A stretch of 45,235 nt of DNA from NCBI GenBank assembly GCA_031275815.1, contig JAISOF010000019.1, forward strand, positions 1 to 45,235, given 5' to 3'. The stretch is from Candidatus Nomurabacteria bacterium (lineage in GTDB: Bacteria; Patescibacteriota; Saccharimonadia; Saccharimonadales; Saccharimonadaceae). Shown here piece after piece: positions 1 to 7,902 of this stretch (within the stretch, counting starts at the first letter, position 1; every line of letters starts with the position of its first letter). A model generated the notes under the pieces. The model was not told the origin of the DNA. It searched no databases and worked only from the letters and a program-made list of their open reading frames with translations. A program made the translations under genes and the position numbers.

Positions 1-380
1 CCGTTGCTGTTGTTGGTGGTGATGGTGGCGGTGATTTGGCAGTTGGAGAGGAAACCGGAGGGGGATGGGAGGAGGTTGAGGTTGCAGGTGGTGGCGTCAA
101 TGTCTACGTTGATGCCTTCGCCGGCGGCTACTGCTATGTTAATGCCTTGGGATTGGAGGTCACTGTAGGAGGGGTCGGCGAGGGATTGGAGTTTGGTCCA
201 GTAGCTAACCACCAACCCAGTCGCTAATATAGCCATAACTACAGTAAACACCCTGAAAGTCTTGGACTGGGTGAAATGGTTTTTGGGCGCGTCATTGCCA
301 GTTCGTTGATTGTTTAGTTTGGCGGACATTAGGTGAAGTGTCCGGTGCAAAAAATTGTGCGAGGTGTCAAAAACTTTCAT
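1..380 (-). CDS. Membrane-anchored protein of unknown function, 5' part only
   Basis: The gene runs off the left edge, so only the first 126 codons are visible. The start ATG (378-380) has a GGAGG Shine-Dalgarno 8 nt upstream; a second in-frame ATG lies 17 codons later. A basic N-terminus (KLNNQRTGNDAPKNHFTQSK) is followed by one hydrophobic helix (FRVFTVVMAILATGLVVSYW), then a Ser/Thr/Asn-rich segment with two cysteines, so the visible part looks like a single-pass protein with its C-terminus outside. I recognise no family. It is divergent from the epimerase gene; a (GA)11 tract lies in its probable 5' leader. The plus-strand reading frame over the same bases is a shadow. Confidence 0.7.
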   Translation of the reverse strand, partial: MKVFDTSHNFLHRTLHLMSAKLNNQRTGNDAPKNHFTQSKTFRVFTVVMAILATGLVVSYWTKLQSLADPSYSDLQSQGINIAVAAGEGINVDIDATTCNLNLLPSPSGFLSNCQITATITTNNSN

Positions 381-422
381 TTTTAGCCTCCGTCAAGGTA
401 GCATGAATTAGGCGCGCGCTAC

Positions 423-444
423 GAGAGAGAGAGAGAGAGAGAGA
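423..444. repeat. (GA)11 dinucleotide microsatellite
   Basis: Eleven uninterrupted GA units lie between two divergent genes, about 45 nt upstream of the minus-strand start at 380 (read as CT on that strand). Such tracts are prone to slipped-strand length change. The rest of the 381-638 gap holds a 10-bp palindrome TACTTAAGTA (515-524) and the epimerase promoter. Confidence 0.9.
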
Positions 445-564
445 AGTTTTCGCACGTGAGCAAGCCGCTTTCTTATGCGTAATACAACTTTCCCAGACTT
501 ACTTTTACTCAACATACTTAAGTAAAGTGTAACATAAGCACAAAATAAAAACAAGAGTTTATGC

Positions 565-593
565 TTAACAATTTTTGTTATTTATGCTATAAT
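565..593 (+). promoter_or_regulatory. Promoter of the epimerase-glycosyltransferase operon
   Basis: A -35 TTAACA (565-570), a 17-nt spacer and a -10 TATAAT (588-593) with an upstream TG at 585-586 (extended -10). The leader is about 40 nt and carries AAGAAAGGA before the ATG at 639, so this transcript is leadered, unlike several secretion genes in the window. Confidence 0.65.
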
Positions 594-638
594 TGAGGTA
601 GTTGGGTGGGGCCGATATTAAAGAAAGGATTTAATTTT

Positions 639-1988
639 ATGGGTCAACACATCGGACTTGCGTCAATCAAACGGATAGAGTCTTCGGAAAAGAAGTTTGC
701 GCACGTGATTATTGTCGCTACCAAACCAGATATTGTGAAACAAGCGCCTCTGTATGGGGAGTTGAAAGACCGCGGGGAGCTGGTGATTTTGTGCCACACC
801 GACCAACATTATGATTATCGTTACAGCGGTGGCGTGGAGAAAGAGTTTGGATTGGAAATTGATTTTCACATGGGTATTGACGGCAGCTTGAACGACAAAT
901 ATGCTCAAATGACTGAGCGTTTTGGCGAAATTATTGATTTTTTGGTGGAACGCGGCAAGGTTCCCATCCCATATATCCACGGCGATACTTCAACCGCTAT
1001 GGCTGTGGGGCTGGGCGCGATTTTGAAACGCGTAGCGTGCGTGCACGTGGAAGCCGGCATTCGCACTCTGACGCCCAAAGCCGAAATATACAAGAAGTTT
1101 TATCAAGATTTTCAATCGGGCAAGTTCAAATGGGAAGAATATTACAAAGCTTTGCAAAAACGCAGCAATTACGAGCTTGGCTCTTTGGAGCCATATCCGG
1201 AACAAGTCAACACCCGCATGGCGGAGGCGGCGACCGGCTTTCATGCCGCACCAGTTGAGTTGGATAGAGAGTTTTTGTTGGCGGAAGGTTTTTCCAAAGA
1301 AAAAATCGCGGTTGTCGGCAACTCGGTGGCGGACGCAGTGCAACGCAGTCTGAAATCAATTGGCAATTCCAAGATTTTGGACGAATTTCCAGTGCTGAAA
1401 AAGAAAGAGTTTATCCCCATTTTTATCCATCGTCGCGAAACTTGCGAGGACGAAAACCGTTTTCGCGTGACAATTAACTCCATCAAAAAGTTGGTGGAAT
1501 CGGGCGAGAGTGTTTTTCTGGTGTCACTTTTCGCTTTTGAGGCGGCTTTGGATCGCTACGGCTATCGGCACACCATCAACGAGCTGCTAAAAAAATATCC
1601 GGATAATTTCATTTATACCGAAGCCATCACTTATCACGCCGACATGATAAACCTGATGTTGCACAGCCCTGTGGTGGTGGCAGATTCCGGTAGCATGCAA
1701 GAAGAGTTGAACGTGTTGCAAGTACCGTGTGTGACTTTGCGGTTTGGCACGGATCGCGGGGAGTCACTACTGGCTGGTTCAAATATTTTGGCGCCGCCGA
1801 TTGATAGTGATTTTGTGGTCGCAATTATCAAGGGCGCGAAAAACAACGACGACATGCGCGCAACCGCAAATATTTATGGCGAAAACGTTTCCGCCAAAAT
1901 TGTGGATGAAGTTTTGAAGATGTTGGACGACGAGATTGGTTTGTTTGTGCCGGAAGACAAAAGATTGGGTCTAACCATAGGACAATAA
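639..1988 (+). CDS. UDP-N-acetylglucosamine 2-epimerase-like protein
   Basis: WecB/MnaA-type non-hydrolysing epimerases interconvert UDP-GlcNAc and UDP-ManNAc for surface polysaccharides. Family hallmarks seen in the 449-aa product: HGDTSTAMAVGL (114-125), HVEAGIRT (136-143), PEQVNTR (187-193, normally PEExNR), HRRET (264-268, normally HRREN) and DSGSMQEE (349-356, normally DSGGxQEE). It is longer than the usual 370-390 aa because about 40 residues rich in Lys, Tyr and Glu separate HVEAGIRT from PEQVNTR, which are nearly contiguous in the classical family. I chose the ATG at 639 (AAGAAAGGA 10 nt upstream) over a GTG at 606 with no ribosome site. One base separates it from the glycosyltransferase. 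Substrate specificity is not proven. Confidence 0.85.
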   Translation: MGQHIGLASIKRIESSEKKFAHVIIVATKPDIVKQAPLYGELKDRGELVILCHTDQHYDYRYSGGVEKEFGLEIDFHMGIDGSLNDKYAQMTERFGEIIDFLVERGKVPIPYIHGDTSTAMAVGLGAILKRVACVHVEAGIRTLTPKAEIYKKFYQDFQSGKFKWEEYYKALQKRSNYELGSLEPYPEQVNTRMAEAATGFHAAPVELDREFLLAEGFSKEKIAVVGNSVADAVQRSLKSIGNSKILDEFPVLKKKEFIPIFIHRRETCEDENRFRVTINSIKKLVESGESVFLVSLFAFEAALDRYGYRHTINELLKKYPDNFIYTEAITYHADMINLMLHSPVVVADSGSMQEELNVLQVPCVTLRFGTDRGESLLAGSNILAPPIDSDFVVAIIKGAKNNDDMRATANIYGENVSAKIVDEVLKMLDDEIGLFVPEDKRLGLTIGQ

Positions 1989-1989
1989 A

Positions 1990-3084
1990 ATGGCAAAAAT
2001 TGTAATTGACGCACGCATCATCAACTCCACAACCGGACGCTATGTTGAAAGGCTGTTGACGTTTTTACAAAAACTTGACCACAAAAATCAATATGTGGTG
2101 CTGGTGCCGTCGGAAGACAAAGATTTTTGGAAACCAACCGCCAAAAACTTTTCGATTCAAATCTGCGACGCCAAAAACTATTCTTTCGCCGAACAAACCA
2201 AGTTCAAAAAACAATTAGATTCCTTGCAAGCGGACTTGGTGCATTTTTGCATGCCCCAACAGCCAATTTTATATCGCGGCAAAACTGTGACAACTTTTCA
2301 CGATTTGACTCTGATGAAAACTTATAACGACGACAAAAATTGGCTGAAATACAAAACCAAGCAACTGATTGGCAAAGTGGTTTTCAAAACCGTTGCCAAA
2401 AAATCCGACGCCATCATCACGCCGTCTTTGTTCACAAAAAGCGACCTTGTGGATTTTGCTAATATCGACGCGGATAAAGTCACGGTGATTTATGAGGCGT
2501 CCGACATCTCGAAATCAAAACCTCAAAAAGTTCGCTTGCCGTTTCAAGACTTTATAATTTATGTCGGCAAGCACAGCTCGTATAAAAATCTCTTGAAACT
2601 GGCTGAGGCGCACCAAAAAATATTGAAAAAACATAAAGATTTGGGGTTGGTTTTCGCCAACAGGTTGGATGCCGCCGCCATCAGAAACCAACGCTTGTTC
2701 AAAAAATTGGGTTACAAAAAAATATATTTCATGGGGCAAGCGAACAATGCCGAACTGGCGTGGCTGTATGCGCACTGCAAAGCTTATGTTTTTCCGTCAA
2801 CCATGGAAGGGTTTGGTTTGCCCGGTCTGGAGGCTATGGAGTTTGGCGCGCCGGTGGTCAGTAGCAACGCCACTTGTCTGCCCGAGATTTATGGCAACGC
2901 CGCCAATTATTTCAATCCCGCCTCAGTGAAAGATATAGTCAAGAAAATTACGGAAGTTTTGGAAAACAAAACCTTGCGCGCCAAACTTATCAAAAATGGG
3001 AAAAAACAACTGCAAAAATATTCTTGGGAAAAAATGGCAAAAGAAACCTTGTCGGTTTATCACAAAGTGCTGAAGAAACCTTGA
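1990..3084 (+). CDS. GT4-family glycosyltransferase
   Basis: A 364-aa GT-B glycosyltransferase of the GT4 (Glycos_transf_1) family. The C-terminal donor-site motif is clear: FPSTMEGFGLPGLEAMEFG, then PVVSSNATCLPEIYGNAANY, with the E-x7-E pattern of GT4 enzymes. The N-terminus (MAKIVIDARIINSTTGRYVE) is the usual first Rossmann strand with an acceptor-side loop. No membrane segment is obvious, so it probably acts on the inner face of the membrane on a lipid or glycan acceptor. It starts 1 nt after the epimerase stop, so the two are co-transcribed, suggesting that the epimerase supplies its sugar nucleotide. It converges on jag with only 2 nt between the stops. Confidence 0.88.
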   Translation: MAKIVIDARIINSTTGRYVERLLTFLQKLDHKNQYVVLVPSEDKDFWKPTAKNFSIQICDAKNYSFAEQTKFKKQLDSLQADLVHFCMPQQPILYRGKTVTTFHDLTLMKTYNDDKNWLKYKTKQLIGKVVFKTVAKKSDAIITPSLFTKSDLVDFANIDADKVTVIYEASDISKSKPQKVRLPFQDFIIYVGKHSSYKNLLKLAEAHQKILKKHKDLGLVFANRLDAAAIRNQRLFKKLGYKKIYFMGQANNAELAWLYAHCKAYVFPSTMEGFGLPGLEAMEFGAPVVSSNATCLPEIYGNAANYFNPASVKDIVKKITEVLENKTLRAKLIKNGKKQLQKYSWEKMAKETLSVYHKVLKKP

Positions 3085-3086
3085 GG

Positions 3087-3545
3087 CTAGCCCACTTTTT
3101 CAATAACCAACTTGCGCTCGCGCCCCTCACCCTCGCTGTGGGTGGTGACATCTGAATAATCTTCCGCCATTTTATGCACCACTCGCCGATCGGCGGGGCT
3201 GAGGTCCAAAATCATACTTTTTCCGGTGTCGCGCACCTGTTTTATCCAATCTTCAGCCCGCCCAGCCACTTTCAACTCGCGTTGTTTTTTGTAATCGGCA
3301 ATATCCAAATTGACCCGCACCAACGCCGCCGACTTGTTAAATAGTGCCATCGAAACCAAGTGCTGCAAACTGCGTAAAGTTTCCGCGTCCCTGCCAATCA
3401 AACAAGCGTTCAACTCCGAAGATGGCACCGCCAGTTGAATCACATCTTCATCCGACGACGACTTCACCGCCAAATTAACGCCAAAAAACGACAAGATATC
3501 TTCCAAATATTTTGTCGCAAAAATAATTGATTCTTCTTTGTTCAT
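3087..3545 (-). CDS. jag: Jag / KhpB-like RNA-binding protein (KH + R3H)
   Basis: A 152-aa protein with a KH domain whose GxxG loop reads GRDA (51-54, in LIGRDAETLRSLQ) followed by an R3H domain (R120-x3-H124 in ADRRVVHKM). Jag/KhpB proteins bind RNA and in Firmicutes affect cell division and envelope processes. The usual N-terminal Jag-N domain is absent; the KH region begins almost at once. Its place directly after yidC, rnpA and rpmH is the conserved bacterial order. Its start overlaps the end of yidC by 4 nt, implying translational coupling. Confidence 0.93.
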   Translation of the reverse strand: MNKEESIIFATKYLEDILSFFGVNLAVKSSSDEDVIQLAVPSSELNACLIGRDAETLRSLQHLVSMALFNKSAALVRVNLDIADYKKQRELKVAGRAEDWIKQVRDTGKSMILDLSPADRRVVHKMAEDYSDVTTHSEGEGRERKLVIEKVG

Positions 3546-4489
3546 CTTTTCCTCCTTTTTTTATCAGAGGCTGTAATCCGAGTGATGTTTGTTTTGCTCT
3601 TTTTGGGTTTGATTTGCACAATTTCACCCTCTTCAATATCGCGCAGCTCTTTCAAGACTTTTTTGTCGGCAATTTGCTCCATTTCGCTTTCGTCGCGCGC
3701 GAAAACTCTCTTTTGTTGAATGATGGTGATAAGGTTGGTCGTCGCATAATACACCACCAACGCCCCCGGCAAGTTAATCATGATAAACAACATCACAACC
3801 GGCATAATTTTCATCATCTGACCCGAAACAATGCCGTTGATTTCGCTCTGGTCGGCCTCTTTGCCGTCCGCCGCCTCTTTCATGATGTCCCTGAACTTCT
3901 TTTTGGATTTTTTCACTGGCATTTGTTGTTTGGAGATGACGTATTGCGTGACGGCTGAACCCACCGCAATCAAAAGGATAATCGCCGAACTCCACCCTAA
4001 GACCGGCAACGCTGTCGCCTTGAGGTCGACCAACCCCAACAGTTTGGGTTCGAAGCTCTCAAAGTTCGTGATAATGTCGTTAACTTTACCCAACCCCCTT
4101 ACCGGCGCATAAGCGAACCGCTCAACCGACGCGCTGTCCGTCAACGCCATCCGAACAATGCTATACAAAGCAATAAACAGCGGCAGTTGAATCACCAAAG
4201 TCAACAGCGACCGAAACGGCTTGATATTATTCCTCTTGTAAAGATCCATCATCTGTAAACTTTCCATTTGTCGGTTGCCCTTGCAATTTTTCTTGATTTC
4301 CACAAGCTCCGGTTGGATTTTGCGCATCAGTTTGGCTTGGTGAAGCTGTTTTTTCATCAGCGGCCACATTGCAAACTTCACAAGAATTGTGAAAATGATG
4401 ATAGCCACACCAAAATCACCAATAATGCTATAAATAGTCAATAGCAAATTAAACACTGGCTGAACTATAATAAGATCAAATATATTCAT
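3542..4489 (-). CDS. yidC: Membrane protein insertase YidC/SpoIIIJ
   Basis: A 315-aa Oxa1/YidC-family insertase of the short Gram-positive type, lacking the large periplasmic domain of proteobacterial YidC. The hydrophilic-groove helix reads AIIIFTILVKFAMWPLMKKQ; the conserved groove Arg of SpoIIIJ is Lys38 here. Further segments LTLVIQLPLFIALYSIV, GWSSAIILLIAVGSAVTQYV and MPVVMLFIMINLPGALVVYY follow, and the tail is strongly basic (KSKTNITRITASDKKRRKR), as in ribosome-binding YidC tails. No lipobox cysteine is visible. An extended -10 (TGGTATAAT, TATAAT at 4498-4503) overlaps the end of rnpA 8 nt before the ATG, so a near-leaderless internal transcript is possible. Confidence 0.94.
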   Translation of the reverse strand: MNIFDLIIVQPVFNLLLTIYSIIGDFGVAIIIFTILVKFAMWPLMKKQLHQAKLMRKIQPELVEIKKNCKGNRQMESLQMMDLYKRNNIKPFRSLLTLVIQLPLFIALYSIVRMALTDSASVERFAYAPVRGLGKVNDIITNFESFEPKLLGLVDLKATALPVLGWSSAIILLIAVGSAVTQYVISKQQMPVKKSKKKFRDIMKEAADGKEADQSEINGIVSGQMMKIMPVVMLFIMINLPGALVVYYATTNLITIIQQKRVFARDESEMEQIADKKVLKELRDIEEGEIVQIKPKKSKTNITRITASDKKRRKR

Positions 4490-4498
4490 ACCAACAGA

Positions 4499-4843
4499 TT
4501 ATACCACAATCCCTGCCTTTTTTGAAAGTTCAAGCAGAATATTTTGCAAATTATCAAAATCCATCTCTTTGACATCACTGGAAAACACTAGCACCAAACA
4601 ATCCACAGGCTTTTTTATTTTAGGCAACTCCAACCTCAAGACCTCATAAATCCTGCGCCGGATACGATTACGCCCAACGGCGGACTTCAAGACTTTTTTG
4701 CTCACAATCACCCCAAACCGTTGCCTGCCACGCGTGTTATTTGCCACCACCAGAGACAATTCCACGCCACGCACCAACCGCCCGTGCGAACGGGTGTAGT
4801 TGACACCACCGCGACTATGGAAACGGTATCGACTCTGGAGCAT
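4499..4843 (-). CDS. rnpA: Ribonuclease P protein component
   Basis: A 114-aa basic protein with the RnpA signature GRNRIRRRIYEVLR, contacting RNase P RNA, plus FGVIVSKKVLKSAVGRNRIR as the preceding core strand and helix. It helps mature the 5' ends of tRNAs. It lies 3 nt downstream of rpmH, the standard arrangement next to bacterial origins. The N-terminus (MLQSRYRFHSRGGVNYTRS) resembles the family's usual start. Confidence 0.95.
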   Translation of the reverse strand: MLQSRYRFHSRGGVNYTRSHGRLVRGVELSLVVANNTRGRQRFGVIVSKKVLKSAVGRNRIRRRIYEVLRLELPKIKKPVDCLVLVFSSDVKEMDFDNLQNILLELSKKAGIVV

Positions 4844-4846
4844 ACA

Positions 4847-4984
4847 TCAAACCGCGAGTTTAGCTCGCCCTTTGACACGCCGCCTGTTCAAAACTTTTCG
4901 ACCGGCTTTTGAGGCATTTCTGACCAAAAATCCGTGCGTGGTAGCGCGTTGTCTTTTGTGTGGCTGGTATGTGCGTTTTGGCAT
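4847..4984 (-). CDS. rpmH: 50S ribosomal protein L34
   Basis: A 45-aa gene read directly from the complement: it begins [19 protein letters not shown] and continues [20 protein letters not shown] to RAKLAV, a typical L34. The stop is TGA, evidence against recoding of TGA in this genome. AGGA lies 10 nt before the ATG, and a TATAAT abuts the start codon. First gene of rpmH-rnpA-yidC-jag. Confidence 0.97.
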   Translation of the reverse strand: MPKRTYQPHKRQRATTHGFLVRNASKAGRKVLNRRRVKGRAKLAV

Positions 4985-5029
4985 ATTATAATTTCCTATT
5001 TTAATTCACTATGTTCTAGTATATAAAAT

Positions 5030-5154
5030 CTATCCACAAAAATCAACTAGTTTTCCACAATCTCCTATCTTTACGCTATTTTTTGTGGAAAAGTGACACC
5101 TATTTTTCAAAACTTCATTACATCATGTCTTATTTTTATTAAAACTGTGGAAAA
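5030..5154. other. oriC: Probable oriC, part 1: DnaA-box cluster upstream of dnaA
   Basis: Four DnaA-box-like 9-mers in the AT-rich rpmH-dnaA gap: CTATCCACA (5030-5038), TTTTCCACA (5051-5059) and two inverted copies TGTGGAAAA (5084-5092 and 5146-5154). The three identical ones differ from the E. coli consensus TTATCCACA at position 3. The last box lies about where the -35 of the dnaA promoter should be, which would allow autoregulation. Confidence 0.8.
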
Positions 5155-5170
5155 CTAATCATTTTTTCGT

Positions 5171-5194
5171 TATAATATATATGGAATAAGGAGG
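5171..5194 (+). promoter_or_regulatory. dnaA -10 element and ribosome-binding site
   Basis: TATAAT at 5171-5176, then AAGGAGGAAA with GGAGG at 5190-5194, 5 nt before a GTG start at 5200. The -35 is poor and overlaps the DnaA box at 5146-5154. Confidence 0.6.
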
Positions 5195-5199
5195 AAAGA

Positions 5200-6540
5200 G
5201 TGTTTGACCTATGGCAAAGTGTCTTGAGCGCATTAGAACAATCTGTGCCATCAGCTTCTTTTGATGTGTTTTTCAAACACAACTCACTCTCCCAGAATCG
5301 CGACGGGCGGATTATTATCAGCGTGCCAAATATCTTCATCAAAAAGAATCTCGAAGGGAAATACAACAAATACCTCGTGGAGGCTTTCAAAAGGAACGGG
5401 ATTACGCCGGAAATTATTGAGTTTATTATTGGTAACAAAAAGGATGATACAGTGAAATCCAACCGTACAGTCGTAATCAAAGATACAGCAAAAAATAAAC
5501 CAAACACATCCACTAAACCTCCCACTGGCCTAAATGAACGTTATCGTTTTTCTAACTTTATTGTCGGATCAAATAATGATTTGGCGCATAGCGCCTGCGA
5601 ACATATTGTGGAAAACTTTGGCGACACCAGATACAACCCCTTGTTTATTTATGGCGGAGTGGGGCTGGGTAAGACTCATCTGATTCAAGCTGCGGGCAAC
5701 GGTCTGCTCGAAAAAACACCCAGTCTCAAAGTATCGTACATCACCATTGAAACGTTTTATCGCGAGTTTGTGGATTTTATGCGTAAGAAGCTGTCTGGGT
5801 TTTCCGACAAATATCGCGACTTGGATGTGCTGATTATCGACGACATGCAATTTATTTCCGGCAAGGAGAAGTCTCAAGAGGAGTTTTTCCATACTTTCAA
5901 CGCGCTGTACCAAAACGGCGGGCAAATCATCCTCAGCGCTGATCGCCACCCCAGTGAAATCGCTGGGTTGACCGACCGTTTGCGCACGCGGTTTGAACAG
6001 GGCTTGTCAATTGATATTCAAATGCCGGATTTTGAAACCAGATGTGCGATTCTGGAGGCTAAATCTTCGTTTGCCGGCGTGGAAGTGCCGCGCGATGTGA
6101 TTGAATATTTGGCAAACAGCATCAAAACCAATATCCGCGAGCTGGAGGGCGCTCTGAACAAAATGATTGCTTATTGCGAAATGCGCGGAACTCAGCCGAA
6201 CATCAACGACTTGGTGCCGATTATCAACAACAGCGGCAAAAAAGCGCGGCGCCAAGCCATGTCGCCCAAAGTGATTATTGAAAAAACTGCCAAATATTAC
6301 AGTATTACGCTGACCGAAATCTGTGGCAAAAATCGTAGCAAAAATATCGTGGAGCCAAGACAAATTGCGATGTATCTGCTCCGGCATGAACTTGACTTGT
6401 CGTTTCCAAAAATCGCGGTGGAGTTTGAACGCGACTGGACGACCGCCATCCACGCTGTGCAAAAAATCGAAAAAAATCTTGCGGTGGATTTTTCTTTGCG
6501 CGACCAAATCTCACAGCTTCGGGAGCAGCTTTATGTGTAA
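5200..6540 (+). CDS. dnaA: Chromosomal replication initiator DnaA
   Basis: A 446-aa initiator with all four domains: an N-terminal helicase-loading domain (about 1-75), a linker, an AAA+ module with Walker A GGVGLGKT (152-159), Walker B LIIDDMQF (211-218), arginine-finger segment TDRLRTRFEQGL (258-269) and sensor II NIRELEGALN (311-320), and a C-terminal DnaA-box-binding helix-turn-helix (about 380-425). The DNA-recognition signature, usually (G)GRDHTTVxHA, reads ERDWTTAIHA: the His is Trp413 and one Gly is lost. GTG start with a strong GGAGG. DnaA boxes flank it on both sides. Confidence 0.97.
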   Translation: MFDLWQSVLSALEQSVPSASFDVFFKHNSLSQNRDGRIIISVPNIFIKKNLEGKYNKYLVEAFKRNGITPEIIEFIIGNKKDDTVKSNRTVVIKDTAKNKPNTSTKPPTGLNERYRFSNFIVGSNNDLAHSACEHIVENFGDTRYNPLFIYGGVGLGKTHLIQAAGNGLLEKTPSLKVSYITIETFYREFVDFMRKKLSGFSDKYRDLDVLIIDDMQFISGKEKSQEEFFHTFNALYQNGGQIILSADRHPSEIAGLTDRLRTRFEQGLSIDIQMPDFETRCAILEAKSSFAGVEVPRDVIEYLANSIKTNIRELEGALNKMIAYCEMRGTQPNINDLVPIINNSGKKARRQAMSPKVIIEKTAKYYSITLTEICGKNRSKNIVEPRQIAMYLLRHELDLSFPKIAVEFERDWTTAIHAVQKIEKNLAVDFSLRDQISQLREQLYV

Positions 6541-6544
6541 AACC

Positions 6545-6776
6545 TGTGCAAAAGCTTGGAAAAACCTGTTTATTCAACTACGGAAAACCTGTGGATTATA
6601 TCGAAGGTTTCACACATCCATCAACGTTTTGCCCAAAAGATTATGGAAAACTCTTCACAAATCAACACTTTTTTCCAGTGTTTTGAACACCTTTTGCACA
6701 ACGATTTTTGCCGTTGCTTATCTTGAAACTCGCACTTTTCCAAGTTTTGCACCAAGAACTATTACGACTACTACTA
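6545..6776. other. oriC: Probable oriC, part 2: DnaA boxes and DnaA-trio-like element between dnaA and dnaN
   Basis: Boxes here: TGTGCAAAA (6545-6553), TGTGGATTA (6590-6598), TTTTGCACA (6692-6700) and TTTTGCACC (6745-6753). Five bases after the last box come six consecutive triplets CTA-TTA-CGA-CTA-CTA-CTA (6759-6776), then the AT-only run AATTAAATAATA. On the other strand the triplets read 3'-GAT, the DnaA-trio pattern of the B. subtilis unwinding site, which also lies between dnaA and dnaN. No gene is seen in this 261-nt gap. Confidence 0.75.
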
Positions 6777-6801
6777 AATTAAATAATAGAAAGGGAAAAA
6801 C

Positions 6802-7902
6802 ATGGAACTAGAAATCTCACAAGAAAAGCTGGAAAAAGCTTTGAGCATCACCAACAAAATCGCTGGAAGTAAAACCATCTTGCCAATCCTCAACAATATC
6901 CTGCTCAGAACCGACAAGAACAACCTGATTGTCACATCAACCAATTTGGAAATCGCCAGCCAAGAATATTTGAGCGCCAATATCAAAAAACAGGGCGTCA
7001 TAACTGTTCCGTCAAAGATTTTAACGGAGTTTGTAGCTAACTTGCCGGAGGGGCAAGTCAAGCTGGTGGAAAAAAACCATCAACTGCAAGTCAGTTCTGG
7101 AAATTATAAATCCACTATCATTGGAATGTTGGCGGATGAGTTTCCGGAATTGCCGACGCTCGACGAAAAGGTCGCGGTGGATTTTGAGGTCGCGGTGGAC
7201 GATTTTGAAGACGCAGTGTCCGGCGTGGTGATTGCCGCCAGCAACGACACGACCAGACCGTCAATCACGGGGGTTTATTTCAATTCATTCAAGGGGGAAT
7301 TGTTTGTGGCGGCGACGGACGGATATCGATTGAGCGAGAAGAAACTTTTGAACAAGATTGACAGTGAAATCAAGGTGATTATTCCGGTGGCGGCTTTGCA
7401 GGAAGTTTTGCGCTCGGTGGACAAAGAAACCGAAAAAATAAAAATATTGATTGACGACAGCCAAGTGAAGTTTCAGTTTGGGCTGGTGGAAATTACGTCG
7501 AAGTTGATTAATGGCAGTTTTCCGGATTACAGGCAACTGATGCCAAAAGAGAATGATATTAATTTGGTTTTGGACAAAGACGAGATGGTGCGGGTGGTGA
7601 AATTGGCGGGGTTGTTTTCAAGAGATTCCGGCGGGACGATTACCATCGAAACCAACAAACAGGAAAATAAAGTCAGTATCAAATCCGTTGCGTCGGAAAT
7701 TGGTGAAAATAGTTCAGACATCAAAACGGAGGTTGAGATGGACGGAAAAGTCAGTCTCAACTCAAAGTTTATTTTGGACGCTTTGAATGTCATATCAGAA
7801 GAAAAAGTGCGGGTCGGTTTTTCTGATAAGGTCAAGCCGGTGGTTATCAAAAATGCGGCGTCGGATAACTACGTTCATATTATTATGCCGATTCAATCGT
7901 AA
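6802..7902 (+). CDS. dnaN: DNA polymerase III beta subunit (sliding clamp)
   Basis: A 366-aa clamp of normal length. It starts MELEISQEKLEKALSITNKI and contains family-typical stretches TILPILNNILLRTDKNNLIV, FVAATDGYRLSEKK and the C-terminal end YVHIIMPIQS (usual form YVxMPxRx). It dimerises into the ring that tethers DNA polymerase. AGAAAGGG lies 6 nt before the ATG, inside the end of the probable unwinding region. Its stop overlaps the recF start (TAATG), so the two are coupled. Confidence 0.96.
   Translation: MELEISQEKLEKALSITNKIAGSKTILPILNNILLRTDKNNLIVTSTNLEIASQEYLSANIKKQGVITVPSKILTEFVANLPEGQVKLVEKNHQLQVSSGNYKSTIIGMLADEFPELPTLDEKVAVDFEVAVDDFEDAVSGVVIAASNDTTRPSITGVYFNSFKGELFVAATDGYRLSEKKLLNKIDSEIKVIIPVAALQEVLRSVDKETEKIKILIDDSQVKFQFGLVEITSKLINGSFPDYRQLMPKENDINLVLDKDEMVRVVKLAGLFSRDSGGTITIETNKQENKVSIKSVASEIGENSSDIKTEVEMDGKVSLNSKFILDALNVISEEKVRVGFSDKVKPVVIKNAASDNYVHIIMPIQS

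Noticed and set aside
36-227. Plus-strand 63-aa open frame
   Set aside because: It is the antisense shadow of the minus-strand membrane protein (ATG at 380, GGAGG site), which has a much more protein-like sequence.
4847-4984. Recoding of TGA (as in Gracilibacteria)
   Set aside because: rpmH ends in TGA and many ATGA overlaps use TGA as a true stop, so the standard bacterial code applies.
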